64,000 nucleotides of DNA from an uncultured Lachnoanaerobaculum sp. (GTDB lineage: Bacteria > Bacillota > Clostridia > Lachnospirales > Lachnospiraceae). The position numbers and the translations under genes are program-made. This document shows, in pieces, positions 45,218 through 55,081 of this stretch (positions are counted from its first letter, which is position 1; each line of letters starts with the position of its first letter). The notes below the pieces were generated by a model. The model ran no database searches and was not told the origin of the DNA. It saw only the letters and a program-made list of their open reading frames with translations. The stretch spans positions 1 through 64,000 of the forward strand of contig CAMQCZ010000001.1 of NCBI GenBank assembly GCA_946999385.1. The letters are read 5' to 3'.

Positions 45218-46522
45218 TTAGAAAATTGTTTGATCTTCTATATCTGTTGATAAAGCAACTAAAGCTTTCTCAACTATCTTACGACGTAGAGCTTTTTCTT
45301 CATCCTTATCTAAAGCAGGATTACCAAGTGGATGAGGGATAGCAATTGCCGGAACTATTCTATTCGCACCAACTGTCATAGATATAGGGGTAACTGTACA
45401 AATATGAACTACAGGAATTCCTGCTCTTTCAATTTCTTTAACCATTGTTGCACCGCAACGTGTACAGGTACCTCAAGTACTTGTAAGTATAACTGCATCA
45501 ACTCCATCTGCTACAAGCTTTTTAGAAAATTCGTCAGCAAAAGCTTTTGCTGATGCAACTGCTGTACCATTTCCGGTTGTTGTATAGAATAAGTGATGTA
45601 ATGAACCTATTTTTCCTTCTTTTTCCAAATCTCTTAAAACATCAACAGGCAAAACTCTATCTGCATCTTCATTAGCATATACAGGATCATAACCACCATG
45701 TGCTGTTTCATATGTATCTGATGTTAAATCATTAACACCTGTAATATCATATTCGCCATAACGTGTAGCATTAGATGATTCAATATGATCAGGATTTCCC
45801 TTTGGACAAATACCGCCTGATGTAACTAAAGCGATTTTAGCCTTGGTTATATCCTTAACTGCCTTATTTGGAGCTACTCTATCAAAGTTAGGCATTGGAT
45901 ATTCTGTAACAAATTCCTTACCTGCTAATTTCTTAAGAAGCATATCTACAGCACGCTTAGCACCTGTTTCTTTTTCAAAGAAATTAACACGAACACCATT
46001 TGGAATATATCCTTCTTCACATGAAGCTCCAATAGGTTCATTTTTAGCTAATTTTAATGCTAATTTAGCCATTGGAGGTATAGCCTTACCCATACCGGCA
46101 GCACTATTCTTTGTTGCTATAATATAAACCTTATCCTTTAAATCAGCACCCGGATTTTCAGTATACATACCTGTAACTGCCACAATTCCAAGCTCTTCTT
46201 TTACAGCTGTTGCTATTGTAGCACAAGCGAAACCATAACGACCGGCATTAAATGCAGGACCGGCTATAAAGATATCAGCCTTTTGTGCCTTAACTAAATC
46301 CAAAATCTCAGCTTTTGCCTTATCTATATTTTCACCAAAATATGAATCACCACAAACAATTGTTGCAACTATTTCGGCTTCTTCTCCAAGCTCTTTTGCA
46401 AGTCCAAGACCGGGACCTACAACTTGACCTTCTCTTAATTCTACCGGATAATCTGCCTTTTCTTCTCCACCTATTTGAGCGAAGAATTGATTAATATAAT
46501 GAACTACTCTTAATTTTGACAT
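45218..46522 (-). CDS. grdB: Glycine reductase component B gamma subunit, selenoprotein GrdB (UGA-decoded Sec350)
   Basis: 434 aa when the TGA at 45473-45475 is read as selenocysteine. The start MSKLRVVHYINQFF at 46522 has an AGGAGAGG site; the longer reading to 46546 is rejected. The site context is AVILTSTUGTCTRCGATMV, with Sec at residue 350, as in known GrdB. Without recoding it splits into a 349-aa part and a 75-aa part. It is the substrate-specific glycine-binding component that forms a Schiff base with GrdE and hands the carboxymethyl group to GrdA. The UxxCxxC pattern is conserved. Confidence 0.96.
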
Positions 46523-46535
46523 TTCTTCACCTCTC

Positions 46536-47816
46536 CTATCTTGCACTCAATTTTCCGAAACCTGTTTCATTTGTAGCACCGGTAATAACCTGAAGCTCTA
46601 CCTCTAATGAACCATCTTCCTTCAATGTTGTATCACTTGCACCGGCTATCTTTGTAATATAATCCAAAGTACCTATAACTTTATCCAACTTTGGTAAATG
46701 AATTAATTGGTTTGCATTACCACCTGTAACAACAGCATTTGCAGCAACATCAGCATCAGCCAATGATTGAGATTTACCATCTCTACCTGCATATTCATCT
46801 GTTATAATTACAGTTTTAATACCTTCAGCCTCAATTTTCTTACAATTCATGATAAGATCGGTATCAGGGTTACCAAATCCTTCTTGAGATACTATAGCAC
46901 CGTCAAGATCTAACATTCTACATAATTTTGCAGTCATATTTGAAGATCTTTCTTTATCTGCAAGATATACATTCTCATTTGTTATAATCTGACCAACGAA
47001 GTTAATAGTCTTACCATGCTGTGCATATAATTCATGAATAACCTGATTGTTTTGGTGAACATATGTAGGATTCTTATCACAAGCTGATACACAGTTTCCT
47101 GATACTATAGCACCATCCATAACCTCTGTTGGATATAGGATTGTAGGAATTATTTGTTTAGCATCTACACCATAAACATATGTATCATGTAACAAGCCTT
47201 GACTCTGTAACATCTGTACATAAGCTACTCTTGGAAGGTTTGGATATTTTTCCATACTCTCTTTTAGAGGTAATGTTTCAAATACTTCTACTTCATCAGG
47301 AGTAAGTTCTCTAGCTAATTCTCCTATATAGGTAGCTACTCTAAATCCTGCAAATCTAACAGCCTTTTCATAATCATGCTGCTTAATATTCTCTATAGGC
47401 TCACAAACCATAACCAAATTAAGTGTCTTTGAGAATGGTGTATATTCTGCACCAAGTCCTGTCATATCTATAACACCCTCTTGGAAACCTACTATCTTAC
47501 CGGCTGTTACAACTGCCATACCCTTTAAAGCATATGTCTTTCCTGATCCTACATTATCAACCTTTGAAATTACTCCAGGGAATACTCCACCATTTCCCTC
47601 TACTTTTACTCTTGGTTCTATAACATCTTTTACAGGTGTAATTCTAACTGATTCACCCGGTTTTGCAATATCGAAGCTAACGGCTTTTAATTTTTCATCT
47701 TCTAATACAACTTTACTTAAAGCTTCTTTAGAAACATATAAAATGCCATTATCGACCTTTGACTCTTGTGCAAACTGAATATCTTTTATAAAAATCTTTC
47801 CTAATTCTAGTTTCAC
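46536..47816 (-). CDS. grdE: Glycine reductase component B alpha/beta proprotein GrdE
   Basis: 426 aa. The autocleavage site reads GAIVSGNCVSACDKNP, with the Cys at residue 242 that becomes a pyruvoyl group; cleavage gives two subunits. It binds glycine through that pyruvoyl. The stop lies 13 bases before grdB. The segment TAKLCRMLDLDGAIVSQEG and the end TNETGFGKLSAR fit the family. First structural gene after grdX. Confidence 0.96.
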   Translation of the reverse strand: MKLELGKIFIKDIQFAQESKVDNGILYVSKEALSKVVLEDEKLKAVSFDIAKPGESVRITPVKDVIEPRVKVEGNGGVFPGVISKVDNVGSGKTYALKGMAVVTAGKIVGFQEGVIDMTGLGAEYTPFSKTLNLVMVCEPIENIKQHDYEKAVRFAGFRVATYIGELARELTPDEVEVFETLPLKESMEKYPNLPRVAYVQMLQSQGLLHDTYVYGVDAKQIIPTILYPTEVMDGAIVSGNCVSACDKNPTYVHQNNQVIHELYAQHGKTINFVGQIITNENVYLADKERSSNMTAKLCRMLDLDGAIVSQEGFGNPDTDLIMNCKKIEAEGIKTVIITDEYAGRDGKSQSLADADVAANAVVTGGNANQLIHLPKLDKVIGTLDYITKIAGASDTTLKEDGSLEVELQVITGATNETGFGKLSAR

Positions 47817-47890
47817 TTTTGTCTACCCCCTTATTTTTATTCTTTATTACTAAAAGTATATATATACTTCTAAATAATCTTATTAATACT

Positions 47891-48277
47891 CTATAATCTA
47901 TTTGCAGATAAAAGAGCACTTTCAAGTAGAGTCATATCTACTATTTGGAAATCACTTAAAATATCATCTCTCAAGCCTTCAGTTCTATCGTTAAACTTTT
48001 TATAAGTTTCCAAAGCTTGTTCTATCAATTTTATACTTTGTATATCAAGTTTATTTTTTTTTGAAGATATAAGAATTGATTTATATGGAGTTTCTCCAGG
48101 CTTTACACTTCCTGAAAGAGGATGCGATAAAAGAGTATATCCTTCATATATATAATCTCTAACCTTCATCAAAATCTCCCTGTAAGTAACTTCAAAATAG
48201 CAGATATTTTCTTTATCATTCAACTCTTTTTTTACTAATGGATTGTTAGTAACTACAATAAAATGTTTATTTAACAT
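47891..48277 (-). CDS. grdX: GrdX family protein
   Basis: 128 aa. It has the GrdX features IVVTNNPLVKKEL, RDYIYEGYTLLSHPLSGSVKPGETPYKSIL, which are conserved in proteins encoded at the head of glycine, sarcosine and betaine reductase loci. Its molecular role is not known. It directly follows the glycine riboswitch terminator, so it is the first gene under riboswitch control. Confidence 0.9.
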   Translation of the reverse strand: MLNKHFIVVTNNPLVKKELNDKENICYFEVTYREILMKVRDYIYEGYTLLSHPLSGSVKPGETPYKSILISSKKNKLDIQSIKLIEQALETYKKFNDRTEGLRDDILSDFQIVDMTLLESALLSANRL

Positions 48278-48301
48278 GACTCTCCAATCAATCTATATAT
48301 A

Positions 48302-48355
48302 AAAAAGGACGAAAAAACAAGTGAATACCAAGTACAACTCGAATTTTTCGTCCTT
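48302..48355 (-). terminator. Riboswitch expression-platform terminator
   Basis: AAGGACGAAAAA (48344-48355) pairs with 48303-48314 (TTTTTTCGTCCTT), followed by TTTTTATATATAG on the minus strand. It lies between the glycine aptamer and grdX. Confidence 0.88.
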
Positions 48356-48382
48356 CTGTTTAATCAAAGATATTATCTTTAA

Positions 48383-48486
48383 ACTATCCAGAAATAGGTC
48401 CTTCCTTAAATCCTTTTACCTGAAAGATTCATCTTATCAAATCAATGTAAGATTTGCCTCTTCGGTGGTATAAAACTCTCTCTTTA
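48383..48486 (-). promoter_or_regulatory. Glycine riboswitch (gcvT motif), single visible aptamer
   Basis: The minus strand contains the aptamer cores CCACCGAAGAGGCAA and CTTTCAGGTAAAAGGA, then GGAAGGACCTATTTCTGGA, matching the glycine aptamer pattern CACCGAAGRGGCAA ... TCAGGYAAAAGGAC ... CTGGA. One aptamer is clear; I could not see a complete second one. The terminator follows. It probably turns on the grd genes when glycine is abundant. Confidence 0.92.
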
Positions 48487-48508
48487 AGAATATCAACCCT
48501 TTATAGAT

Positions 48509-48537
48509 ATTATAAACTATTTTTTGTATTTTGTAAA
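48509..48537 (-). promoter_or_regulatory. Promoter of the glycine riboswitch/grd transcript
   Basis: Minus-strand TTTACA (48532-48537), 17-base spacer, TATAAT (48509-48514). The -35 lies inside the last codons of the symporter gene. Start near 48502, just before the aptamer. Confidence 0.8.
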
Positions 48538-49887
48538 ATAATCATCATGAACTTGTTTTACTATCTTGCTAAGAGCAAATAAAGCAATAATATTTGGTAT
48601 AACCATAAGTGAATTAAACATATCTGCCATATTCCAAACAAGACCAACTTCTCCTAATGAACCTAAAAATACACAAATTCCAACTATTACACTATATACA
48701 GGAATAGCCTTTGGTCCGAATAAATAATTGATATTAGCTCTACCAAAGAAATACCATCCTACTATAGTTGAAAAAGCAAAGAATAACATACATATTGCTA
48801 TGAAAATCTTTCCAAAGCTTCCATATACTGAAGTAAATGCAAATTGGCTAAGTGCGGCACCTGTAAGCTTATTATCTACCATAGTTTGTCTGCTTGTAGT
48901 AGATAAAATAACAAATGCTGTCAAATTTAAAACTACAAATGTATCAATAAATACACCTGCCATTGCTACAAAGCCTTGTTGTGCAGGATGATCAACCTTT
49001 GCACAAGCATGAGCATGAGGTGTAGAACCCATACCTGCTTCATTTGAGAAAAGTCCTCTAGCTACACCCTTTGTAATTGCAAGCTTAATTGTTGCACCCA
49101 AGGCACCACCTGCCATTGCATTAGGATTAAAGGCACCCATAAATATATTTGCAAACATAGTAGGTACGTGAGTTATCTTCGTTACTACTATTACCAATGA
49201 TCCTAAAATATAAAGAACTGCCATCAAAGGAACTATAAGCTCTGTAACTTGTACTATACGTTTTGTTCCACCTATAAAAACAAATAGAGCAATTATAGCA
49301 ATTATTATACCCATGATATATGTAGGAACACTAAATGCTTCTTTAAAAGCTACAGCAATAGAATTAGACTGAACTGCATTTCCTACAAATCCTAGAGCAA
49401 TAATTATAAATATGGAAAATGCCGCTGCTAAAACCTTTCCGAGAGTACCTGAAAAAGCTGCACGAATGTAATAAACAGGACCACCGGTTACTTCTCCATC
49501 CTTACCGACAACTTTATATTTTTGAGCCATAATAGCCTCTGCAAATATAGTTGCCATACCTAAGCAAGCAGCTACCCACATCCAAAATATAGCACCCGGA
49601 CCACCTATAAATATAGCCGTTGCCGCACCTGCTATATTACCTGTACCTACTTGAGCTGCAACTGCTGTTGCAAGTGCCTGAAATGAAGACATACCATCCT
49701 TGCCTGCTACACCTTTTTTAGAAAAAAGTCCACCGAATGTCATCTTCAAGCCAGTTCCTAAGCCTCTAAACTGTATACCCTTTAGCAAACAAGTAAACCA
49801 AACACCACCACCTACCAGTAATACAACCAGTATGTAATCTGATAAATAACCATTAATCGTTTTCACAATCGTATCTATAATAGTCAT
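48517..49887 (-). CDS. alsT: Sodium:alanine/glycine symporter (AlsT/AgcS family)
   Basis: 456 aa with about eleven membrane segments. Family signatures include GGGVWFTCLLKGIQFRGLG, GTGNIAGAATAIFIGGPGAIFWMW and KGVARGLFSNEAGMGSTPHAHA. It imports small neutral amino acids with Na+. Position directly upstream of the glycine riboswitch and grd genes makes glycine the likely substrate. Confidence 0.92.
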   Translation of the reverse strand: MTIIDTIVKTINGYLSDYILVVLLVGGGVWFTCLLKGIQFRGLGTGLKMTFGGLFSKKGVAGKDGMSSFQALATAVAAQVGTGNIAGAATAIFIGGPGAIFWMWVAACLGMATIFAEAIMAQKYKVVGKDGEVTGGPVYYIRAAFSGTLGKVLAAAFSIFIIIALGFVGNAVQSNSIAVAFKEAFSVPTYIMGIIIAIIALFVFIGGTKRIVQVTELIVPLMAVLYILGSLVIVVTKITHVPTMFANIFMGAFNPNAMAGGALGATIKLAITKGVARGLFSNEAGMGSTPHAHACAKVDHPAQQGFVAMAGVFIDTFVVLNLTAFVILSTTSRQTMVDNKLTGAALSQFAFTSVYGSFGKIFIAICMLFFAFSTIVGWYFFGRANINYLFGPKAIPVYSVIVGICVFLGSLGEVGLVWNMADMFNSLMVIPNIIALFALSKIVKQVHDDYFTKYKK

Positions 49888-50297
49888 TATCCTACCCCCT
49901 TTTAATTTTGTTTATATAAAGTAAACTTTTTTATGAATACCTTAAAACCAAGCAAAATATCAATAAAAACTCGTTTGATTAAAATAAATTTGTTGAATTT
50001 CACAAAATAATGTTTGAATATATATTCTTTTATGTATCGACTATATATTGTTTATACTTTGTCAATCACTAATAATATATCATTATGCTATTTAATTGTC
50101 AATATATAGATTTTTTCTATGATTTGAGCTTAAACAAGTGTTTAAAAGGCTATTATACATTTTTCACAAAGATATTATGATATTTTTATCAATTATCACC
50201 AATGCAATTATTTGTATTTTTGATTCAAAATCGTATTAATCTTTTGGATATGATAGAATATAATAATATCTATTAAGGTAATTAAAAAAATATATAA
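49888..50297. other. 410-base intergenic region upstream of the symporter
   Basis: Very AT-rich, no convincing gene. A minus-strand TTGACA (50061-50066) may be a -35 element for the symporter but no well-spaced -10 is clear. A GTTTAC/GTAAAC-type hairpin lies about 30 bases before the GGGGG ribosome site. No glycine aptamer is seen here. Confidence 0.4.
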
Positions 50298-50324
50298 AAA
50301 AAAGTGGTTTAAAACCACTTTTTT
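50298..50324 (-). terminator. Terminator after rpsU
   Basis: AAAAAGTGGTTT and AAACCACTTTTT form a stem with a T-tract on both sides (bidirectional possible); 39 bases past the rpsU stop. Confidence 0.82.
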
Positions 50325-50362
50325 ATTTGATTCTTAGATTTACTATGAGTCAAAAATCTGCA

Positions 50363-50539
50363 TTAATTGAATTTACGCTTTCTTGCAGCCTCAGACTTCT
50401 TTTTACGTCTTACACTTGGCTTCTCATAATGCTCTCTTTTGCGAATCTCTTGCTGAATGCCGGCTTTAGCACAATTTCTCTTAAATCTTCTAAGTGCGCT
50501 ATCAAGACTCTCATTCTCTTTCACAATCACGTTTGACAT
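50363..50539 (-). CDS. rpsU: 30S ribosomal protein S21
   Basis: 58 aa from the ATG at 50539: [19 protein letters not shown] then [20 protein letters not shown] and a Lys/Arg-rich tail, the normal S21. The start chosen is the one that gives the family length; the GGGAGG site is 11 bases ahead, a long spacing. An upstream extension in frame is not expected to be translated. It is a single-gene transcript. Confidence 0.96.
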   Translation of the reverse strand: MSNVIVKENESLDSALRRFKRNCAKAGIQQEIRKREHYEKPSVRRKKKSEAARKRKFN

Positions 50540-50699
50540 CGAAACACTAACCTCCCTCCGGTTGTGAAATAAATACTCAATAAGTATATACATAATATTA
50601 AATATAGTCAACATATTTTAAAAAATTAGTCAATAAATTTTTGAATTACTTATAAATATATACTCCACAGCTTATTTTTATATTTAAAAATTAATTCAT

Positions 50700-51497
50700 C
50701 TAAATATATATCATATTTGATGCTTTATCTTTACTTGCAACTTCTATTTCAAAATCACTTGCTTTATATTTAATTTCAGATTTATTAATTTCATATTTCA
50801 CACTTTCAAGTGCTATATCAGGATAATTATTTTCATTTGAAAGATGACCTAAAAATATATGTTTAAGCTTATCATTTAAAATATTACAAAGCAACTTACC
50901 GCTATTTTCATTTGAAAGATGACCATAATCTCCTAATATTCTTCTTTTTAGCATATATGGATAAGCTCCACTTTCCAACATTCTCACATCATGATTTGCT
51001 TCTATTAAAATGGCATATAAATTTTGCAAATTTTTAATTGTATAATCATCAAATGAACCTATATCTGTAGCTACAGCTACGCTTTTACTCATATGTGATA
51101 CCCTAAAAGCCAGTGTTTCATTAGCATCATGATTAATAGCAAAGGGATCTATTCTTATATCATTAATATCAAATTCTTTATCGGCTTTTATAATATTAAT
51201 CAGCTCATAGTCAAAATCTCCTATACCTTGGCAATCCTTAACACCTTCAAAGCTGCCATTGCTCATATATATAGGAATATTATATTTTCTTGATATAACC
51301 CCCAATGATCTTATATGATCTATATGCTCATGTGTAATTAAAATAGCATTTATATCTTTAATATCAATATCCATACTATTTAAAGTATTAATTATTCTTT
51401 TACTGCTAATCCCAACATCAATCAAAATATGTGTATTATCATTACCAACATATGTAGAATTACCACTACTTCCACTAGCTATGCTAAACATTTGCAT
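50700..51497 (-). CDS. MBL-fold metallohydrolase (YycJ/WalJ-like)
   Basis: 265 aa. It starts MQMFSIASGSSGNSTYVG, the YycJ signature, and has the metal motif LITHEHIDHIRSLG, AINHDANETLAF and LGHLSNENN. The family may act as a 5' exonuclease or in cell-wall-associated WalK/WalR regulation; the function is not settled. It overlaps the coaE start of reading by 14 bases and belongs to the polA-coaE transcript. Confidence 0.85.
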   Translation of the reverse strand: MQMFSIASGSSGNSTYVGNDNTHILIDVGISSKRIINTLNSMDIDIKDINAILITHEHIDHIRSLGVISRKYNIPIYMSNGSFEGVKDCQGIGDFDYELINIIKADKEFDINDIRIDPFAINHDANETLAFRVSHMSKSVAVATDIGSFDDYTIKNLQNLYAILIEANHDVRMLESGAYPYMLKRRILGDYGHLSNENSGKLLCNILNDKLKHIFLGHLSNENNYPDIALESVKYEINKSEIKYKASDFEIEVASKDKASNMIYI

Positions 51498-52071
51498 TTT
51501 TTATTTTCTCCAATAATAAAAATATTTCTTTTTCAAGCTCCTCTTTAGAAAAATTATTATAAATTATAAAATCACAATATTTCTTATATTCATCTTTATC
51601 AGCTTGAGCTTTTATAATATTTTTTATCTTTTCATCACTATATCCTCTGCTTTTTTTCAATCTATCAAAACGTAAATTATCATCTGTATCCACGAATACC
51701 TTATAGTCATATATATCTGAATTTGGAATAATAGCAGCTTCTATTGCCAAATTTATTTTATTCATTTTTGCTGAATTTATTTTTTCTTCAATGATATTCC
51801 AAACTAAAGGATGTATTAGATTATTTATATATTTTCTATATTCTTTATTTATAAAAATCTTTTCTGCCAATTTTTTTTTGTTTAAATTTGAATTTTCATC
51901 TAATATATCACTACCAAATTTATTTACTAATTTTTCTAAAACCTCAGCTTTATTTAAATAAATATCATGTGCAAGCTTATCAGCTTCAATTACTGCAAAA
52001 TTATATTTCTTTAATATTTCTAAAACTAAAGATTTTCCGGATCCTACACCTGCAAAAATACCAAGAATCAT
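51484..52071 (-). CDS. coaE: Dephospho-CoA kinase
   Basis: 195 aa from the ATG at 52071 (GGAG site); a longer reading to 52095 is rejected. P-loop GVGSGKSLVLEIL, then VIEADKLAHDIY and HPLVWNIIEEKI are the CoaE lid and CoA-site segments. It phosphorylates dephospho-CoA, the last step of CoA synthesis. It starts 2 bases after the polA stop. Confidence 0.94.
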   Translation of the reverse strand: MILGIFAGVGSGKSLVLEILKKYNFAVIEADKLAHDIYLNKAEVLEKLVNKFGSDILDENSNLNKKKLAEKIFINKEYRKYINNLIHPLVWNIIEEKINSAKMNKINLAIEAAIIPNSDIYDYKVFVDTDDNLRFDRLKKSRGYSDEKIKNIIKAQADKDEYKKYCDFIIYNNFSKEELEKEIFLLLEKIKNANV

Positions 52072-52073
52072 GC

Positions 52074-54716
52074 TTACTCCTTTGCCTTTAACCATGTTTT
52101 ACCTACTTTAGCTTCAACCTCCAGTGGAGCTTTTAAAGCAACAACATTTTTCATACATTTTTCAACTATATTTTTCACCTCTTCAGCATGTTCATCTAAA
52201 GCTTCTACCAATAATTCATCATGTACTTGTAAAACAATTTTTGCATCATATCCCGATTTTTCTAATTCTTCATCTAAGCTTATCATTGCAAGCTTTATAA
52301 TATCAGCTGCTGTTCCTTGTATAGGAGAGTTCATTGCAATTCTATCTCCAAAAGCTCTTTGCATAAAATTTGAACTTTTAATTTCAGGTATAGGTCTAAT
52401 TCTACCATATAATGTTTTTACATATCCCTTATCTTTAGCTATTTTTACCTGATTATCTAAAAAAGCTTTGATCGAAGGATAGGTTTTAAAATAATTATTT
52501 ATATATTCCTTAGCCTCATTTCTTGATATACTAAGATCTTCAGATAAACCAAAGGCTGAAATACCATAAACAACTCCAAAATTTACTGCCTTTGCATTTC
52601 TTCTTAATTCAGGCGTAACAGAAGCTAATTCTACTCCAAAAACATTTGAAGCCGTTATAGAATGTATATCCTTACCTTGCTTATAACTTTCTATTAATTT
52701 TTCATCATTTGCCATAGAAGCTAAAACTCTAAGCTCTATTTGAGAATAATCAGCATCTACAAAGCTATATCCATCTTTAGAAATAAAAATATCTCTTATT
52801 TTAGAGCCTAACTGTGTTCTAATAGGTATATTTTGCAAATTAGGATCAGTGCTTGATATTCTTCCTGTTGCTGTAACCTTTTGATTAAAGCTTCCATGTA
52901 TTCTCCCATCTTTTGCAATATAATTAGAAAGACCGGATGCATAAGTTGAATATAATTTACTTAATTGTCTATATTCTAAAATTAATTTTACAATAGAATA
53001 TTCAGGAGCTAATTTTTCTAATATATCAGCAGATGTGGAATAACCTGTTTTAGTCTTTTTTCCACCCTTCAAGCCCATTTTAACAAATAAAATTTCGCCT
53101 AATTGCTTTGGAGAGTTTATATTAAATTCAGACCCGCTTTCTTTATAAATTTCACTTTCAAGCTTAGCAATTCCTAGCTTTAATTCATCAGCGTAAAGCT
53201 TTAATCTATTTTCGTCAACCAGTATTCCGCTCATTTCCATCTTGGCAAGCGAATACACAAGTGGTAATTCTATATTTTTATATAAGTCCATCATTTCAAG
53301 CTCATCTAATTTTTTAAATATATTATCCTTTGACAAAAATAAAATCAAACTCTTCTTTGCAAAATATTCTCTTGCTTTAATATTATCGTTTTTTAATTCA
53401 CAAATAATATCCTTTTTATTAAACAATTCTTGTTCCGAAATCATATTTATATCAAGAAAATCTCTTGCTATATCCTTCGTATCATAGGTATCATTAAGAG
53501 GATTTATTAAATATGCCGCAAGACTCAGATCATAAAATTTTTCTTTTTGTTTTATATTCAAGCTTTTTAATATATTTTTCAAATCCAAAGTATATAAATC
53601 TATATCTCTTTTACAAATCTCTGTTAATATTTTCAAATTATCTTTTTCATTACAAGCAAAAATATAGACTTTATTTTTTTCAAAGCATATAGATATTGCT
53701 AATATATCAAATATATTATAAAGTGAGGTCTTTGAATATATACATTCTACTGTCGCCATTTCTTTAAACTTTATATTTTTCAATATAGAAATAGCTTTTA
53801 TAAAATCGTCAATATATTCATAATTCACTTCAATATTTTCTTTTATATCTTTTATATTAAAATATTTATATAGGCTTTTAAATTCTAATTTACTTATAAA
53901 TTCAAAACTATTTTGATTATAAATATCATCTATGAGCATATCATCTAAATTTATATCTAAATTTACATCTGTTTTGATAGTAGCTAAAAATTTTGAAAAT
54001 ACAGCTGATTCATAATCTTCCTTCAATAATAAACCTATCCTTTTAGGTGTGATGCTTTCAAAATTTTCATAGGCATTTTCTATACTATGAAATTGACTTA
54101 TTATTTTTGTTGCACTTTTTTCACCAATTCCCTTTACTCCTTTAATATTATCAGAATTATCCCCCATAAGAGCCTTCAAATCTATAAACTCTAATGGACT
54201 TACACCATATTCCTCCAATATATCCTTAGGATAGTAATCTTTAATAATGGTCTGACCCTTTACTGTTTTAGGTATACGTATTTTAATATTTTCATCAGCT
54301 AATTGTAATAAATCTCTATCTCCTGAAATAATTGAAACCTTTAAATCATTTTTTGCAAATTTTTTTGATACTGTACCTAATATATCATCAGCCTCAAAGC
54401 CTTCCTTACTTAATATTGATATATTCATGCTTTCTAATACAGATTTCATTAAAGGTATCTGTTCTCTCAGCTCTGACGGCATTGACCTTCTATTTGCCTT
54501 GTATTCACTATATTCTAAATGTCTAAATGTTGGAGCGGATAAATCAAAAGCAACAGCTAAATAATCTGCTTTTTCATCCTCCAATATTCTCAACATAATA
54601 TTTAAAAATCCGAACACAGCATTGGTATGTATCCCTTTAGAATTACTAAGATCAGGAAGACCATAAAATGCTCTATTCAATATGGAATGTCCATCAATTA
54701 AAACTAATTTTTTCAT
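52074..54716 (-). CDS. polA: DNA polymerase I
   Basis: 880 aa from the ATG at 54716 (GGGAGG site). The 5'-3' exonuclease domain opens LIDGHSILNRAFYGL and has GFEADDILGTVSKKF and LMGDNSDNIKGVKGIGEKSA. The middle 3'-5' exonuclease-like region lacks clear DEDD catalytic residues, as in other Firmicutes Pol I. Polymerase motifs A (DADYSQIELRVLA), B (RRNAKAVNFGVVYG) and C (QVHDELLVEA) are intact. It repairs DNA and removes Okazaki primers. Confidence 0.96.
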   Translation of the reverse strand: MKKLVLIDGHSILNRAFYGLPDLSNSKGIHTNAVFGFLNIMLRILEDEKADYLAVAFDLSAPTFRHLEYSEYKANRRSMPSELREQIPLMKSVLESMNISILSKEGFEADDILGTVSKKFAKNDLKVSIISGDRDLLQLADENIKIRIPKTVKGQTIIKDYYPKDILEEYGVSPLEFIDLKALMGDNSDNIKGVKGIGEKSATKIISQFHSIENAYENFESITPKRIGLLLKEDYESAVFSKFLATIKTDVNLDINLDDMLIDDIYNQNSFEFISKLEFKSLYKYFNIKDIKENIEVNYEYIDDFIKAISILKNIKFKEMATVECIYSKTSLYNIFDILAISICFEKNKVYIFACNEKDNLKILTEICKRDIDLYTLDLKNILKSLNIKQKEKFYDLSLAAYLINPLNDTYDTKDIARDFLDINMISEQELFNKKDIICELKNDNIKAREYFAKKSLILFLSKDNIFKKLDELEMMDLYKNIELPLVYSLAKMEMSGILVDENRLKLYADELKLGIAKLESEIYKESGSEFNINSPKQLGEILFVKMGLKGGKKTKTGYSTSADILEKLAPEYSIVKLILEYRQLSKLYSTYASGLSNYIAKDGRIHGSFNQKVTATGRISSTDPNLQNIPIRTQLGSKIRDIFISKDGYSFVDADYSQIELRVLASMANDEKLIESYKQGKDIHSITASNVFGVELASVTPELRRNAKAVNFGVVYGISAFGLSEDLSISRNEAKEYINNYFKTYPSIKAFLDNQVKIAKDKGYVKTLYGRIRPIPEIKSSNFMQRAFGDRIAMNSPIQGTAADIIKLAMISLDEELEKSGYDAKIVLQVHDELLVEALDEHAEEVKNIVEKCMKNVVALKAPLEVEAKVGKTWLKAKE

Positions 54717-55060
54717 TTGAAATAACCTCCCTGCCACCAAATACGAAATTGTAACAAAATTGTAACTAAAGTTCCTATTACCAATAAAGAATTCAAGGCA
54801 TAATAAAATATTTTTAATAATTTTATCTTTTTTATATAATTCTTTGATGATTTAAGTTTTTCATTTAAAGCCTTTTCAATATCAAATCCTTTCAAATTAA
54901 AATCGGAATTTAATCCATGTTTTATTATATAATAAATTTCCAATTCTTCCATGCAAGTATTACAAGCTTCTATATGCTTTATAAAAGCTTCAGCTTCATC
55001 GGCATTTAATTCATCATTAATATAAGAGCGTATCATTCCTTGAATTTTTTTACATTCCAT
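54713..55060 (-). CDS. Zinc-finger (zf-HC2) single-pass membrane protein, anti-sigma-like
   Basis: 115 aa. The N-terminus has a CKKIQGMIRSYINDEL then HIEACNTCMEELE cluster, the HxxxCxxC anti-sigma zinc motif. A single membrane segment (about residues 85-105) follows. No sigma-factor gene is adjacent, so a regulatory role is possible but unproven. It overlaps the polA start by 4 bases. Confidence 0.72.
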   Translation of the reverse strand: MECKKIQGMIRSYINDELNADEAEAFIKHIEACNTCMEELEIYYIIKHGLNSDFNLKGFDIEKALNEKLKSSKNYIKKIKLLKIFYYALNSLLVIGTLVTILLQFRIWWQGGYFK

Positions 55061-55081
55061 ATTATCAAGCCTTTCTATAAT

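Noticed and set aside
45446..45475. grdB appears as two separate genes
   Set aside because: The frame is continuous across a TGA in the GrdB Sec context (STUGTCTRC), with Sec at residue 350.
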